DNA from: Candidatus Gastranaerophilales bacterium
Lineage (GTDB): Bacteria > Cyanobacteriota > Vampirovibrionia > Gastranaerophilales > Gastranaerophilaceae
Direction: 5' to 3'
DNA: 37,818 bases
Assembly: GCA_944326535.1 (NCBI GenBank)
Contig: CALVEJ010000012.1
Coordinates: 1 to 37,818 of the forward strand
The notes under the pieces were generated by a model, which saw only the letters and a list, made by a program, of their open reading frames with translations, made no database searches and was not told the origin of the DNA. This document shows, in pieces, positions 16,011-24,041 of this stretch. The first letter of the stretch is position 1. Every line of letters begins with the position of its first letter. The position numbers were made by a program, and so were the translations under genes.

Positions 16011-16544
16011 CTACGCCAAAATATCTCTTTCACCGGTATTTTGAAACTCAACCGCAGCATAATTTGAACTGCTGTCATAGCTGCCTGTGAGTTTTGTACC
16101 TGATTGAGCTTCACCATTTTGTTCTATCTGCGCAATCCTTGTTTCTACGTCACGCTGTCCTTTTTTCGCCAGATAAATTTGATGGTCAAAATTTGGATTT
16201 AGATTATTAAAATGAGTAAATCTGAATAACGAGGCAAACTGGTTTTGTGCGTTTTGCAGCGTTGACAGATCATTTGTATTCCAGATATCCAGATTTGCAA
16301 TTGCATTGTATTTTTTTTCTGCAACTGTAGTGTTTTCCGCTTCAATTTTTTTTGCGTGCTCGGCACGAAATTCTGCTATACGTTTGTAGTAGTCATCTAC
16401 GGATTCATATATCCCTTGTGCAAGCCGACTGGAATTTAACATTGCCTGCTGCCGTTTGTAGTCCGTAAATGCATAAATCGGGTTTGTTTCCCGAATCGGC
16501 ACGGATTGCGCAGCCATGCCTTTGATTGCATCAAAGCTCCCCAT
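16011..16544 (-). CDS. Unknown helical protein
   Basis: This 177-residue protein matches no family I know. It starts with a short hydrophobic/polar piece (MGSFDAIKGMAAQSVPI), followed by long charged helices with coiled-coil character (about residues 25-85 and 120-145). The tail is Ser/Gly/Asn-rich and ends EFQNTGERDILA. There is no signal peptide or membrane helix. GAGGAAAGG precedes the ATG, giving an excellent ribosome binding site, and a copy of the shared TATA-rich motif lies 27 nt upstream of the start. The ORF, ribosome binding site and promoter together make it a convincing gene of unknown role. Confidence 0.7.
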   Translation of the reverse strand: MGSFDAIKGMAAQSVPIRETNPIYAFTDYKRQQAMLNSSRLAQGIYESVDDYYKRIAEFRAEHAKKIEAENTTVAEKKYNAIANLDIWNTNDLSTLQNAQNQFASLFRFTHFNNLNPNFDHQIYLAKKGQRDVETRIAQIEQNGEAQSGTKLTGSYDSSSNYAAVEFQNTGERDILA

Positions 16545-16571
16545 TTTTTCCTTTCCTCAAATTGTATATAG

Positions 16572-16593
16572 TATCCCTTATATATATAAAAAC
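16572..16593 (-). promoter_or_regulatory. Shared TATA-rich upstream motif, copy 3
   Basis: On the minus strand this reads GTTTTTATATATATAAGGGA then TA, ending 27 nt before the ATG at 16544. It has the spacing GTTT-N12-GGGATA, which resembles general-stress sigma (sigma-B/F type) promoters, although the TATA core could equally be an ordinary -10. Confidence 0.45.
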
Positions 16594-16737
16594 ATTTGGC
16601 AGCTAAAGATTGCGTGGCTTTTTGAAAAATTTAATATTTTTAATATTTTGTTTGACGATAGATGTAGTTTTTATTCATCCTCTCGTGGGAATACAGATGA
16701 AAATTGGGTGACATTCTGAAGAAAGACTATATGCAAT

Positions 16738-16830
16738 GCCTAAAGATTCTTCGCTTCGCTCAGAATGACGAAAAGGCTAAAGCTTCAGAATTCCGAATGG
16801 ACTGGAGTCTCAGAATGACAAAAAATCCAT
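16738..16830. repeat. Dispersed 'cagaatgac' repeat, internal copy
   Basis: GATTCTTCGCTTCGCTCAGA at 16745 onward, followed by ATGACGAAAAGGCTAAAGC and a second CTCAGAATGAC, matches pieces near 37683 and 37788-37818 with few changes. The 365-bp gap between the unknown gene (start 16544) and lepB (end 16910) holds this repeat, the copy 3 motif and otherwise AT-rich DNA with no gene that I can support. Confidence 0.7.
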
Positions 16831-16909
16831 TTTTATCAGACAGAAAATATAGTCTGCAAAACCCGATTATGCAGTCAGCTCGGAAAGATATACTCCAAAA
16901 TCATACACG

Positions 16910-17557
16910 TTAATATTCCGGTCTTTGGAATATATTTAATCTTGTGGGCGGCCAGAACAAAAATACCGCACGGCCGATAAATCTTTCTTTGGGTAAAAAT
17001 CCCCAGAATCTGGAATCCTGCGAGTTGCCTCTGTTGTCTCCCATCATAAAATACTGTCCTGCCGGAATTTTCATCGGACCGCAGTACATATCATATGAGC
17101 AGGGGATATAGTCATCAGGACTCATAATGTATGGTTCTTTGATAGGTTTATCATTTATATAAACCTGAAACTTGCCGTTTACAAACTCTTTAATTTCCAG
17201 CTTGTCCCCCGGCAGACCGATAACTCTTTTTATATAAGCTATGTCTTTGCAGAAAAAACCGGTCAATCTGGCAAAAATAGACCATGCATCTGTTTTTATC
17301 TCCTCTTCCGGAGGGTAAAATACCATTATGTCGCCTCGTTTTGGTGTTGAATAAAATCTGGAAAACCTTTCAACAAATATTCTGTCACCTTCAATAAGTG
17401 TCGGGTGCATTGATGCTGATGGAATCCATCGAATTTCACCAATAAAAAATCTTATAAAAATAACCATTACAACTACAAAAACAATAGTTTCTACGGTCTC
17501 TTTCAATCCCGCAATAATTTTTTCTTTTTTTGTTTTATTTTCTGTTTGATTATCCAT
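16910..17557 (-). CDS. lepB: Signal peptidase I
   Basis: LepB removes signal peptides from exported proteins at the outer face of the inner membrane. The 215 residues have one N-terminal transmembrane helix (about 22-40), then WIPSASMHPTL with catalytic Ser49, IKRVIGLPGDKLEI with general-base Lys110, and the MGDNRGNSQDSRFWG box. I choose the ATG at 17557 rather than the in-frame TTG at 17590, because it gives the usual short cytosolic N-terminus. Its first 8 nt overlap the 3' end of the polyprenyl synthetase gene, so both are one operon. Confidence 0.95.
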   Translation of the reverse strand: MDNQTENKTKKEKIIAGLKETVETIVFVVVMVIFIRFFIGEIRWIPSASMHPTLIEGDRIFVERFSRFYSTPKRGDIMVFYPPEEEIKTDAWSIFARLTGFFCKDIAYIKRVIGLPGDKLEIKEFVNGKFQVYINDKPIKEPYIMSPDDYIPCSYDMYCGPMKIPAGQYFMMGDNRGNSQDSRFWGFLPKERFIGRAVFLFWPPTRLNIFQRPEY

Positions 17558-18515
17558 CTTGTTTTTCTTTAAATAGATTGCACAAATCAATCAATGCTCT
17601 TTTGTATAAATTATCCTCAAGAAACGATATATTTTCAATAGCCGAATCAATGTAGAATTTTACAAGGGATTTTGTTTTCTCTATCGCATCTGTGTTTTTG
17701 AGCTGTTTTAGCATCTGTTTAACATTGTTTAATGAAGAAACATTTTCTCCGTATTTTTCGAGTGCACAAAAGATTACAGGCGCTGAATAATCACCGTTTT
17801 CTATGTCTTCATTTACCTTTTCCTGATTATTGAAATTATCAAGATCATTTTGTATTTGAAACGCAATACCAAAGTTGATTGCAAAATTCGACAGGTGTTG
17901 TATTTCTTCTTCGGAACAATTGTTCAAATATGCGGAAGACAGGATACCGGCTTCAAAAAGTTTTGCTGTTTTGTTTTTGGATTTCTCAATATATTCATTA
18001 ATTGTCGAAATTTTAAACCTGTTAAAATACTGGTGAAGCTCTCCTTTTATCATCTCAGACAGCGTGGATGAATGAATTTTTCTTATTCTTTCGTCATTAT
18101 AAGAAGCCAGTGTCTTCAACACTTCACACAAAAGATAGTCTCCTGCAAGCACAGCAAGCTTTGAGTCATAGTCAAAATTTAGTGTTTTGAATCCTCTGCG
18201 GTATAGTGAACAGTCGATTATATCATCATGTATAAGTGTTGCATTGTGAATGAGTTCATCGCAAAGAGCCAGTTTGTAGTGGCAGCCGGTTATTTCTTTG
18301 TTCATCGCTTTGGTTGTCAAAAAAATCAATAGAGAGCGAATACGTTTCCCCTTTTTGGACAAGAATTCATTTAAAATCGGAAGAATTTGGTTTTTTTTGT
18401 CCTCATTTTTTTTTGAGACAAAATAGTCTTCAAAATATTTGTCCAGAGTTTTTATTTCTTCACTGACAGTTTGTGATATTTCTGTATATTTTTGTTTAAA
18501 ATATTTGTTTTCCAA
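17550..18515 (-). CDS. Polyprenyl diphosphate synthase-like protein
   Basis: This is a trans-prenyltransferase family protein of 321 residues. Family members condense isopentenyl diphosphate onto allylic diphosphates to make quinone tails or carrier lipids. KGKRIRS binds the diphosphate and the first Asp-rich motif is intact (HDDIID, about residues 97-102). The second motif reads FQIQNDLDNF instead of the usual FQ(I/L)xDDxxD, so the first Asp is Asn. Chain length cannot be deduced. The start is TTG, since no in-frame ATG exists upstream before a stop and the next is far inside. No clear ribosome binding site. Operon with lepB. Confidence 0.85.
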   Translation of the reverse strand: MENKYFKQKYTEISQTVSEEIKTLDKYFEDYFVSKKNEDKKNQILPILNEFLSKKGKRIRSLLIFLTTKAMNKEITGCHYKLALCDELIHNATLIHDDIIDCSLYRRGFKTLNFDYDSKLAVLAGDYLLCEVLKTLASYNDERIRKIHSSTLSEMIKGELHQYFNRFKISTINEYIEKSKNKTAKLFEAGILSSAYLNNCSEEEIQHLSNFAINFGIAFQIQNDLDNFNNQEKVNEDIENGDYSAPVIFCALEKYGENVSSLNNVKQMLKQLKNTDAIEKTKSLVKFYIDSAIENISFLEDNLYKRALIDLCNLFKEKQDG

Positions 18516-18635
18516 TGATTTGTTGTCCGATGAATTTCTATTTTGTAATTATATAATAAATTTTTTACTTATTAATGGTACAGTGTAGCAATTTTTTTTA
18601 TTCAGGCGATTTTGGGCTTTCAGGATAAAAATAAT

Positions 18636-19640
18636 ATGATTAGATTTGATACAGTTACTTGTAAAAATAGGAATAATCTCTCTTTTAAAGCATATATGGG
18701 ACAAACTCCCATATATCGCCAGGGGTATAATGATATTACTTTAAATAACAAAACTGCTTTTATGAGAGATTTTGAGACTTTGGAATTTGTCCGTGACTAT
18801 GTTGTAAAAACATTTCCCAATGGCGCCAAAATAGATGAGTTCGGCTGTTCTACAGGTCAAAAACCATACAGCTTGCTTGTATTGCTGGATGATTACAATA
18901 ATGATAAGAAATATAAAATAACTGGTTATGACTTCAAAGAGGTTTTTGACAGTATTGAAGCGCCTTTGTTTCTTGTTGAGGATAATGTTATATGCGAATC
19001 TATGCTTTTTCCTCATTTTGAGGGAGACAAAACGATAAGCAGGGCAAAGGCAAAAGATATACGGGACAAGTTTTTTAAATATCTGCCGGAATGCGATTAC
19101 AATACGCTTAAAACCTTTGAAGAAAGGCATATGCATAATATGATTTGTCAGCCTTGGGGAGTCGTAGTAAAACCGGATGAAAAATATACAAAAGGTGTTA
19201 TTAATTTTGTTGCAGGAGATATAAACAATATAAATAGATTTTTAATGCCGTCTGAGAGCAATGCTGTTATTTTTCAAAATGCTTTGTATCACTTGATGGG
19301 CAGCAGCAAGGCTTTTGGCAAAATACCGGCAGAAACACTTGAAAATCTTTTGATATTATTCAGAAAAATAAATATAGTTCTTTCAAAAGATGGTCTGTTT
19401 GTTCTCGGCAATCTCCCGATAGATCACATATATAATGATACAATGCTTGAAAAATGCCATTATGTTTATCAAAACAACGAAAGAATAAAAGTGTATGATG
19501 ATTCAATAATTCATAAACTGTTACACAAAAGCGGATTTGAACCTGTCTATTATGACAAAATACCGGAGGGGCTTATATACACAAAAGAATCAAATGATAT
19601 ATTTCTGCCCGCAGTATGGAAAAAAGTCCGTGATGTATAA
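18636..19640 (+). CDS. CheR-like SAM methyltransferase, N-terminal FxA segment
   Basis: This is a 334-residue protein whose SAM motif, DEFGCSTGQKPYSLLVLL (near residues 65-82), matches the CheR-type pattern (a C-S-T-G-x-x-x-Y-S loop). AVIFQNALYHLMG and LSKDGLFVLGNLPID fit the later CheR strands. CheR methylates chemoreceptor glutamates, but no chemoreceptor or chemotaxis gene is nearby, so the substrate is unknown. The first residues (MIRFDTVTCKNRNNLSFKAYMG) carry the same kind of N-terminal segment as two other proteins here. I choose ATG 18636 (AGGAT upstream) over the in-frame TTG at 18612. It converges on the muramidase gene with a 6-nt gap. Confidence 0.7.
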   Translation: MIRFDTVTCKNRNNLSFKAYMGQTPIYRQGYNDITLNNKTAFMRDFETLEFVRDYVVKTFPNGAKIDEFGCSTGQKPYSLLVLLDDYNNDKKYKITGYDFKEVFDSIEAPLFLVEDNVICESMLFPHFEGDKTISRAKAKDIRDKFFKYLPECDYNTLKTFEERHMHNMICQPWGVVVKPDEKYTKGVINFVAGDINNINRFLMPSESNAVIFQNALYHLMGSSKAFGKIPAETLENLLILFRKINIVLSKDGLFVLGNLPIDHIYNDTMLEKCHYVYQNNERIKVYDDSIIHKLLHKSGFEPVYYDKIPEGLIYTKESNDIFLPAVWKKVRDV

Positions 19641-19646
19641 TACGGC

Positions 19647-20513
19647 TTATGCATCTGCCATATACTTGTTTGTCAGCGCATTTATATTGCTGCCCCAGTT
19701 TGCATTCAATCCGTTTGGATCATTTTGGGCGCCTATCGGACAGTATTTTGAATGTATTTGTGATATCGTTACAAGTCCTTGAGAAACATAGCTTTCTGAT
19801 AACAATTTTGCTAAATATTCCAGACATTCATCTACGTTTTTAAATGTCCTTAATTCTGTAAAGTTACTTTCGCCTGACATAATGCCTGCAACATTGTTTT
19901 TGTTTTGTGCGGCATTGCTCTTTCCGTTTGCACTTTCATGATTTACGAGAGCGGCCAGAAATGCTGCGTTGATTCCGTATTTTTCCTGCAGTTTTAAAAG
20001 TGTTTTGCCTTTTCCTTTTAATACACCGTCAAGATGTTTGTTTAAATCTCTTGCCGAGCCTTCATATTTTGTTGTTGCAACATTGAAATTGTAGTTGCCG
20101 TAATCTGCTGTTGGTGTTGTTGGTGTATTTGTATTTTGATTAGCCGTTAGTTTTTGAAACATTGATTTCATGTTATCAAAATAGTTTTGCATATATTTGT
20201 TTTGCATTTGTACGGCTTGATCTAAACCTGCCTGCCAGTCAAAATTATTGAAATTCATTGCAGGCATGGAGAAATTGAAATTTCCTGTACCGAAAGAATT
20301 TATGCCTTGCATCGGGAAATTGAAATTTCCTGTGCCAAAAGAATTTATGCCTTGCATCGGGAAGTTAAATATATTCTCCGTACTGTTAAAGTTTAAATTC
20401 GGAATTGAGCTGTTCCAAATACTCAAATTGGAGCTGTCACTAGCTGCCGGAGTGGAAAATTCGAAATTATTCCAGTTTGGTGCCAAGTAATTTTGTATTT
20501 TGTCTACGCTCAT
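19647..20513 (-). CDS. Lysozyme-like muramidase/glucosaminidase with tandem repeats
   Basis: The C-terminal half (about residues 145-288) fits the glucosaminidase (GH73/FlgJ-like) fold: LQEKYGINAAFLAALVNHES with putative catalytic Glu193, then the NNVAGI loop. Such enzymes cut peptidoglycan. The N-terminal half is low-complexity, Asn/Phe/Met-rich, and contains two exact copies of NFPMQGINSFGTGNF (residues 50-64 and 65-79) plus a degraded third. No signal peptide is visible, so its route to the wall is unknown; holin- or flagellar-type export, or release on lysis, are possibilities. AGGGGA precedes the ATG. The shared motif copy 4 lies 16 nt before the start. Confidence 0.75.
   Translation of the reverse strand: MSVDKIQNYLAPNWNNFEFSTPAASDSSNLSIWNSSIPNLNFNSTENIFNFPMQGINSFGTGNFNFPMQGINSFGTGNFNFSMPAMNFNNFDWQAGLDQAVQMQNKYMQNYFDNMKSMFQKLTANQNTNTPTTPTADYGNYNFNVATTKYEGSARDLNKHLDGVLKGKGKTLLKLQEKYGINAAFLAALVNHESANGKSNAAQNKNNVAGIMSGESNFTELRTFKNVDECLEYLAKLLSESYVSQGLVTISQIHSKYCPIGAQNDPNGLNANWGSNINALTNKYMADA
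20271..20360. repeat. 45-bp tandem repeat inside the muramidase gene
   Basis: Two 45-bp units (20271-20315 and 20316-20360), differing at a few positions, encode the duplicated NFPMQGINSFGTGNF block. The unit length is a multiple of three, so copy number can change without a frameshift. Confidence 0.9.
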
Positions 20514-20529
20514 AAATTCCCCTAATAAA

Positions 20530-20560
20530 TATCCCTTACTTATATAAAAACAAGTAAGGG
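20530..20560 (-). promoter_or_regulatory. Shared TATA-rich motif, copy 4, with inverted repeat
   Basis: On the minus strand 20551-20530 read GTTTTTATATAAGTAAGGGA then TA, matching copies 2 and 3. CCCTTACTT (20533-20541) and AAGTAAGGG (20552-20560) form a perfect 9-bp inverted repeat with a 10-nt loop around the TATA core. It could be an operator, or a weak terminator for the peptidase gene just upstream, though the T-tract after it is poor. Confidence 0.45.
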
Positions 20561-20617
20561 ATAAAAATTGACTTTTGAGTTAAAAATAATGTAAACAAAT
20601 TTTTACAAATCCGGATA

Positions 20618-22357
20618 TTATTCTGCCGCAAGCTTATCGGCGAGGGGTGTTTTGAGTATTCCGTTCAGTGATTTGTCTATTTCTCTGAGTCTTTTTGAAA
20701 TTGTTTCCATTTCATCTGTCCATACAAAGTTGTCCAGTACATATTTTTCTCCGGCTGCAAAATCTTTTGACAATTGAACACGTATGATTTCAGCCAGCAT
20801 TTTTTGTGCTGTCGGAACCATTTTTTCCATATCAATTTCAATCAGTCCTTCATTATTCAGCCAGATTGCTTTGTTTTCAATGAAATATTTTGTCTGCATT
20901 ACCGTTCTTACCCTATGTGCTTGTGAAAGATTTGGTTTTGCTTTCATAAAGTTGTCAGCTGCATATGTGACAAGGATTTGTTTTTTTTCTTCTTCTGTGT
21001 ACATTCCGAGCTCAACAAGCACATCAAGCAAAGCTAAAGAGCCCATATCCGCTTTGTTTTCTTCTATAATATTTTTATATTTTCCAAGAGCCTCTGTTCC
21101 TGATTTTGGTCCGAGAGAGTGAACATTTTCATGTCCTATAGTAAACCAGTGATCTGCCTCCTGGTTGTAATATTTGTGCAAATCTTTTGCAAGTGTTGCA
21201 TCGAGTCTTTTTTGTCTTCTCTCTTTTGCTTCGGGACTTGTGCTGATACGGATTTGTCTGTGGTAGACATTTCTTCTGCCGCCGCCTATTTTTAATGAAG
21301 GTTTGTCATTATTCGGCAAGTTTTGAGCGAGTGTAATTCCGCCTCTGTAAGTTCCTTCATCTCCTCTGAGCGTGACTATATCAACATCAACCATTGTCTG
21401 TTTTTCTTCGTCGCCGTGTCCTATATTTTGCTCATATTCATCTTTGTACGGCATATGCTGTGCGAGTGTAGGCATATATTTTTTTATTTCAAGCAGTTTG
21501 TCCGTACCTTCTTTGTTTACGATACCGACTCTTATTCCTATTGAATCTTTGGAAATAGGTTCAATATTGTTTTTGTCCAGCAGTTCTTTTAGTTCTTCGT
21601 TTTCTACAACGGTACCCGTCATTTCATCAGCGTACTGTTCTCTTGAAATTGTAAACTCCAATGGCGTGTCTTGCAGCTCTGCCCATTTTTTGTCTGCATA
21701 AGCATCATTTTTCGGATTGTTTTCACAAAGGGCTATAGCTTGAAGTTTTAGATATTTGTTGAAGTCTTCATTTGTGGAAACTTCAGCTGCTGCTTCAAGT
21801 TCATCTGCTATATAATCAAATTCTTTTTTGAAATATTCGGTATAATCAACGGCTTTTAATTTGTTTCCGTCTCTGACAACCATTGAACGCTGGTTTAAAA
21901 TGTTTTTGACTTCTTCAATTTCTCCGTTTTTGAGCATGTCGATTAGAATTTTATGGAACTCTTCTTTTGTTAAATCTGCCGGATAAAAACCTTTGCCTGG
22001 TAATTCTTTTGTGTCTTTTGCAAGAAATATTTTGTTTGCTTCGGAGTCTACTGCGTTCATACCTATTTGAGCGTTGAAGAGAGTGAGTGTCATTTGTGCA
22101 TCTTCATTTCCGTTTTGAGACTCTTGTTCAAGATATGCCTTGAACTCAAGGTTGTCGGGGTTGTCCTGCTGCATAAAAACATTGTCTATTGCTTTTGCCG
22201 CTTTAACTAAATGTTTCAGCGCTTCTTTATCTCCGTCCGCAAGAGCGGCATATTCCTTACTGTCTTCTTTCAGCATTTCTTTTGGGATGAGACATTCCTT
22301 TGATGTTCTTCTTACCAGTTCTTCATGGGAAAGGTTCAATTCAAAATTTTTTGACAT
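20618..22357 (-). CDS. M49-like (dipeptidyl-peptidase III type) zinc peptidase
   Basis: This 579-residue protein has a zinc-binding HENVH (H409, E410, H413) followed by SLGP, and EENKADMGSLALLDVLVELG (E432/E433) twenty residues on. This pair, HExxH-x-x-G-P with E-E-x-x-A-D, is the hallmark of the M49 family rather than thermolysin-type enzymes. The N-terminal LVKAAKAIDNVFMQQDNPDN also fits M49. The family removes dipeptides from peptide N-termini in the cytosol. No signal peptide is visible. GGAG precedes the ATG. The M49 assignment is from motif recognition; substrate is unknown. Confidence 0.65.
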   Translation of the reverse strand: MSKNFELNLSHEELVRRTSKECLIPKEMLKEDSKEYAALADGDKEALKHLVKAAKAIDNVFMQQDNPDNLEFKAYLEQESQNGNEDAQMTLTLFNAQIGMNAVDSEANKIFLAKDTKELPGKGFYPADLTKEEFHKILIDMLKNGEIEEVKNILNQRSMVVRDGNKLKAVDYTEYFKKEFDYIADELEAAAEVSTNEDFNKYLKLQAIALCENNPKNDAYADKKWAELQDTPLEFTISREQYADEMTGTVVENEELKELLDKNNIEPISKDSIGIRVGIVNKEGTDKLLEIKKYMPTLAQHMPYKDEYEQNIGHGDEEKQTMVDVDIVTLRGDEGTYRGGITLAQNLPNNDKPSLKIGGGRRNVYHRQIRISTSPEAKERRQKRLDATLAKDLHKYYNQEADHWFTIGHENVHSLGPKSGTEALGKYKNIIEENKADMGSLALLDVLVELGMYTEEEKKQILVTYAADNFMKAKPNLSQAHRVRTVMQTKYFIENKAIWLNNEGLIEIDMEKMVPTAQKMLAEIIRVQLSKDFAAGEKYVLDNFVWTDEMETISKRLREIDKSLNGILKTPLADKLAAE

Positions 22358-22400
22358 AATATAAACTCCGTTTCGTTTTTCTTTTGGGAAAATAAAATTC

Positions 22401-23075
22401 TTACTTTTTTATAACAAAAGCATATCTATCGTTTTTGTACTCCAAAAAAGTGCTTTTAACAATCCCTTTTTCCGTGTATTTTATATTCAAATCTTCTAAC
22501 AGCTGTTTTTGTGCCAGAGCTTCTTTGTGTCCCTGATTTACAATCAGCATCTGTCCGCCGTCTTTTAGAACAGAAATTGCATGTGACAGCAGTTTTTCCG
22601 GCATAAAATATTTTTCGGGCAGACCCCAGTATCTTAAAGGTTCTATCGTCACAAACGGCAGAAACCATATTATATAATTATATGTGTTTTTAATAGAAAG
22701 CAGGTTTCCTGATATATAGTTCGTGTTTTTCAGCTTTTTTATGTAAAATTTTGCTGTTTCATATCTGGAATAAAAATTGCTGTACAACCTGTGTGCATCC
22801 AGTTCAACGCCGTTCAGGCAGATATTTTTGTTGAAACTTTTGAAAAAATGATATTCACCTTTTGCATAAAACCAGTTTTTTGAACCGATATCCAGTATTT
22901 TGGCACTGTCTGCCGGCATTTTTTTTATGCATTGCTCCAAAATATCGTAAGTGTATAAATTCTCCAAATAATTGTATAAAAGTTTCTTTTCATCTTTTTC
23001 AACAAAGTTTTTTCTGGAAAATTTTGTTTTGTTTCTTATAAAAAAGTCTATGCTGTTTTTTAAATCTTCTAACAT
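22401..23075 (-). CDS. SAM-dependent methyltransferase-like protein
   Basis: This 224-residue protein has a class I methyltransferase fold: AKILDIGSKNWFYAKGEY (motif I, about residues 58-75), GVELDAHRLYSN (acidic residue of motif II), and LKDGGQMLIVNQGH towards the C-terminus. Motif I is glycine-poor (DIGSKNWFY), so SAM binding is likely but not certain. It is not close to any named subfamily. It begins 3 nt after the stop of the DMT permease, with AAGGA as ribosome binding site, so the two are co-transcribed and may act on the same small molecule. Confidence 0.65.
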   Translation of the reverse strand: MLEDLKNSIDFFIRNKTKFSRKNFVEKDEKKLLYNYLENLYTYDILEQCIKKMPADSAKILDIGSKNWFYAKGEYHFFKSFNKNICLNGVELDAHRLYSNFYSRYETAKFYIKKLKNTNYISGNLLSIKNTYNYIIWFLPFVTIEPLRYWGLPEKYFMPEKLLSHAISVLKDGGQMLIVNQGHKEALAQKQLLEDLNIKYTEKGIVKSTFLEYKNDRYAFVIKK

Positions 23076-23078
23076 TCC

Positions 23079-23960
23079 TTAATTATACAATATTATCAAA
23101 ACGGCACCCGTTATCATTATCAGAGTACCGAGGAGTTTTTTTCTTATATCTTTTTCTTTAAATATTTTGTAGCCGAAAAAGACACTGACAACGGAACTCA
23201 ATTGAAAAAGTGAGAGCGCATAGGCAACATTCATTCTTTCAAATACAAAATTCGTTGCATATTGTGACAGTCCGATGCAGGCTGCAATATAAAAAAGGAT
23301 TTTCATGTTTGGGTAATTTTTAAAAGACAAAAGCTCTTTTCGAAACTCGATTTTTGAGGTTTTGGCAAGAATAATTGAAAAAACAGCACCGAACATACAC
23401 CATGAAACAAATGCCTGAAATACGGATGAAGCAAGTATTACTTTTTTGATAAATATTGCTTCTGCCGCACTAAAAAACAGGGCAAGAAACCGGTATTGAA
23501 TTTGTTTGTTTTTTAAAAGTGCAAAACTGAATTTTTCTTCAAGCGTATCCAGTACAAAGTAACTTCCGGCGATAATCATAAGCATTCCGAAAAGACTTGT
23601 TATATCAGGAAGCTCTTTCAAAAGAAAGATGCCAAATACCAGCCCGACAACCGCTTTGTATGCGTTTATCGGTCCGAGTACGGAGATGTCGCCTTTTTCA
23701 AGCGCCTTTACAAGAAATCCGTTTCCGAGTGCGCCAAGTATTCCGACAATTGTTGAATTTATCCAAAATTCTCTATTTAAGGAAATGGGAGAATTGAAGC
23801 AGAAGAAGGGTATACATACTATTGTAAGTATAAGGTATGTCAAGGCATTTATCATTAAAGGCGGGCAAACATTCATTGCCAGTTTTTTTTGAAAAACATT
23901 AGCAAGGCTGTTTGAAAAAATACGTATTATTACTGCTGTTGTCAGAATAAAAATATACAT
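23079..23960 (-). CDS. EamA/DMT-superfamily permease
   Basis: This 293-residue protein is almost all hydrophobic, with about ten membrane helices arranged as two repeats, the EamA pattern. Examples are VLGPINAYKAVVGLVFGIFLLKELP in the first half and YALSLFQLSSVVSVFFGYKIFKEKD in the second. Family members export amino acids, nucleosides or other small metabolites; the substrate cannot be read here. I choose ATG 23960, because a near-consensus promoter (CTGACA-N17-TATAAT) ends 10 nt before it and an upstream TTG at 24020 would lie above that promoter. It is the first gene of a pair with the methyltransferase-like protein. Confidence 0.85.
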   Translation of the reverse strand: MYIFILTTAVIIRIFSNSLANVFQKKLAMNVCPPLMINALTYLILTIVCIPFFCFNSPISLNREFWINSTIVGILGALGNGFLVKALEKGDISVLGPINAYKAVVGLVFGIFLLKELPDITSLFGMLMIIAGSYFVLDTLEEKFSFALLKNKQIQYRFLALFFSAAEAIFIKKVILASSVFQAFVSWCMFGAVFSIILAKTSKIEFRKELLSFKNYPNMKILFYIAACIGLSQYATNFVFERMNVAYALSLFQLSSVVSVFFGYKIFKEKDIRKKLLGTLIMITGAVLIILYN

Positions 23961-23970
23961 AATGTTCAAT

Positions 23971-23999
23971 ATTATAAAATTTAAACAACTCTTTGTCAG
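23971..23999 (-). promoter_or_regulatory. Near-consensus promoter of the DMT permease
   Basis: On the minus strand CTGACA (23999-23994), a 17-nt spacer and TATAAT (23976-23971) match the sigma-70 consensus at 11 of 12 positions. The -10 ends 10 nt before the ATG at 23960, predicting a leader of only a few bases. It fixes the start codon choice. Confidence 0.7.
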
Positions 24000-24029
24000 T
24001 AAAAAATATACAAATAACAAAATTTGAAG

Positions 24030-24035
24030 TAGAAT
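24030..24035 (+). promoter_or_regulatory. -10 box of the secreted-protein gene
   Basis: TAGAAT ends 6 nt before the ATG at 24042, with no ribosome binding site between. This is the same short spacing as at proB, rimO and the GAF kinase. The -35 is unclear. Confidence 0.4.
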
Positions 24036-24041
24036 AATCTT

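Noticed and set aside
16516-16913. Short + strand frames before lepB
   Set aside because: They are formed by repeat sequence and lie opposite promoter DNA, with no homology.
20271-20360. Tandem 45-bp repeats as a possible CRISPR array
   Set aside because: The units are contiguous with no spacers, are in frame, and encode a peptide repeat.
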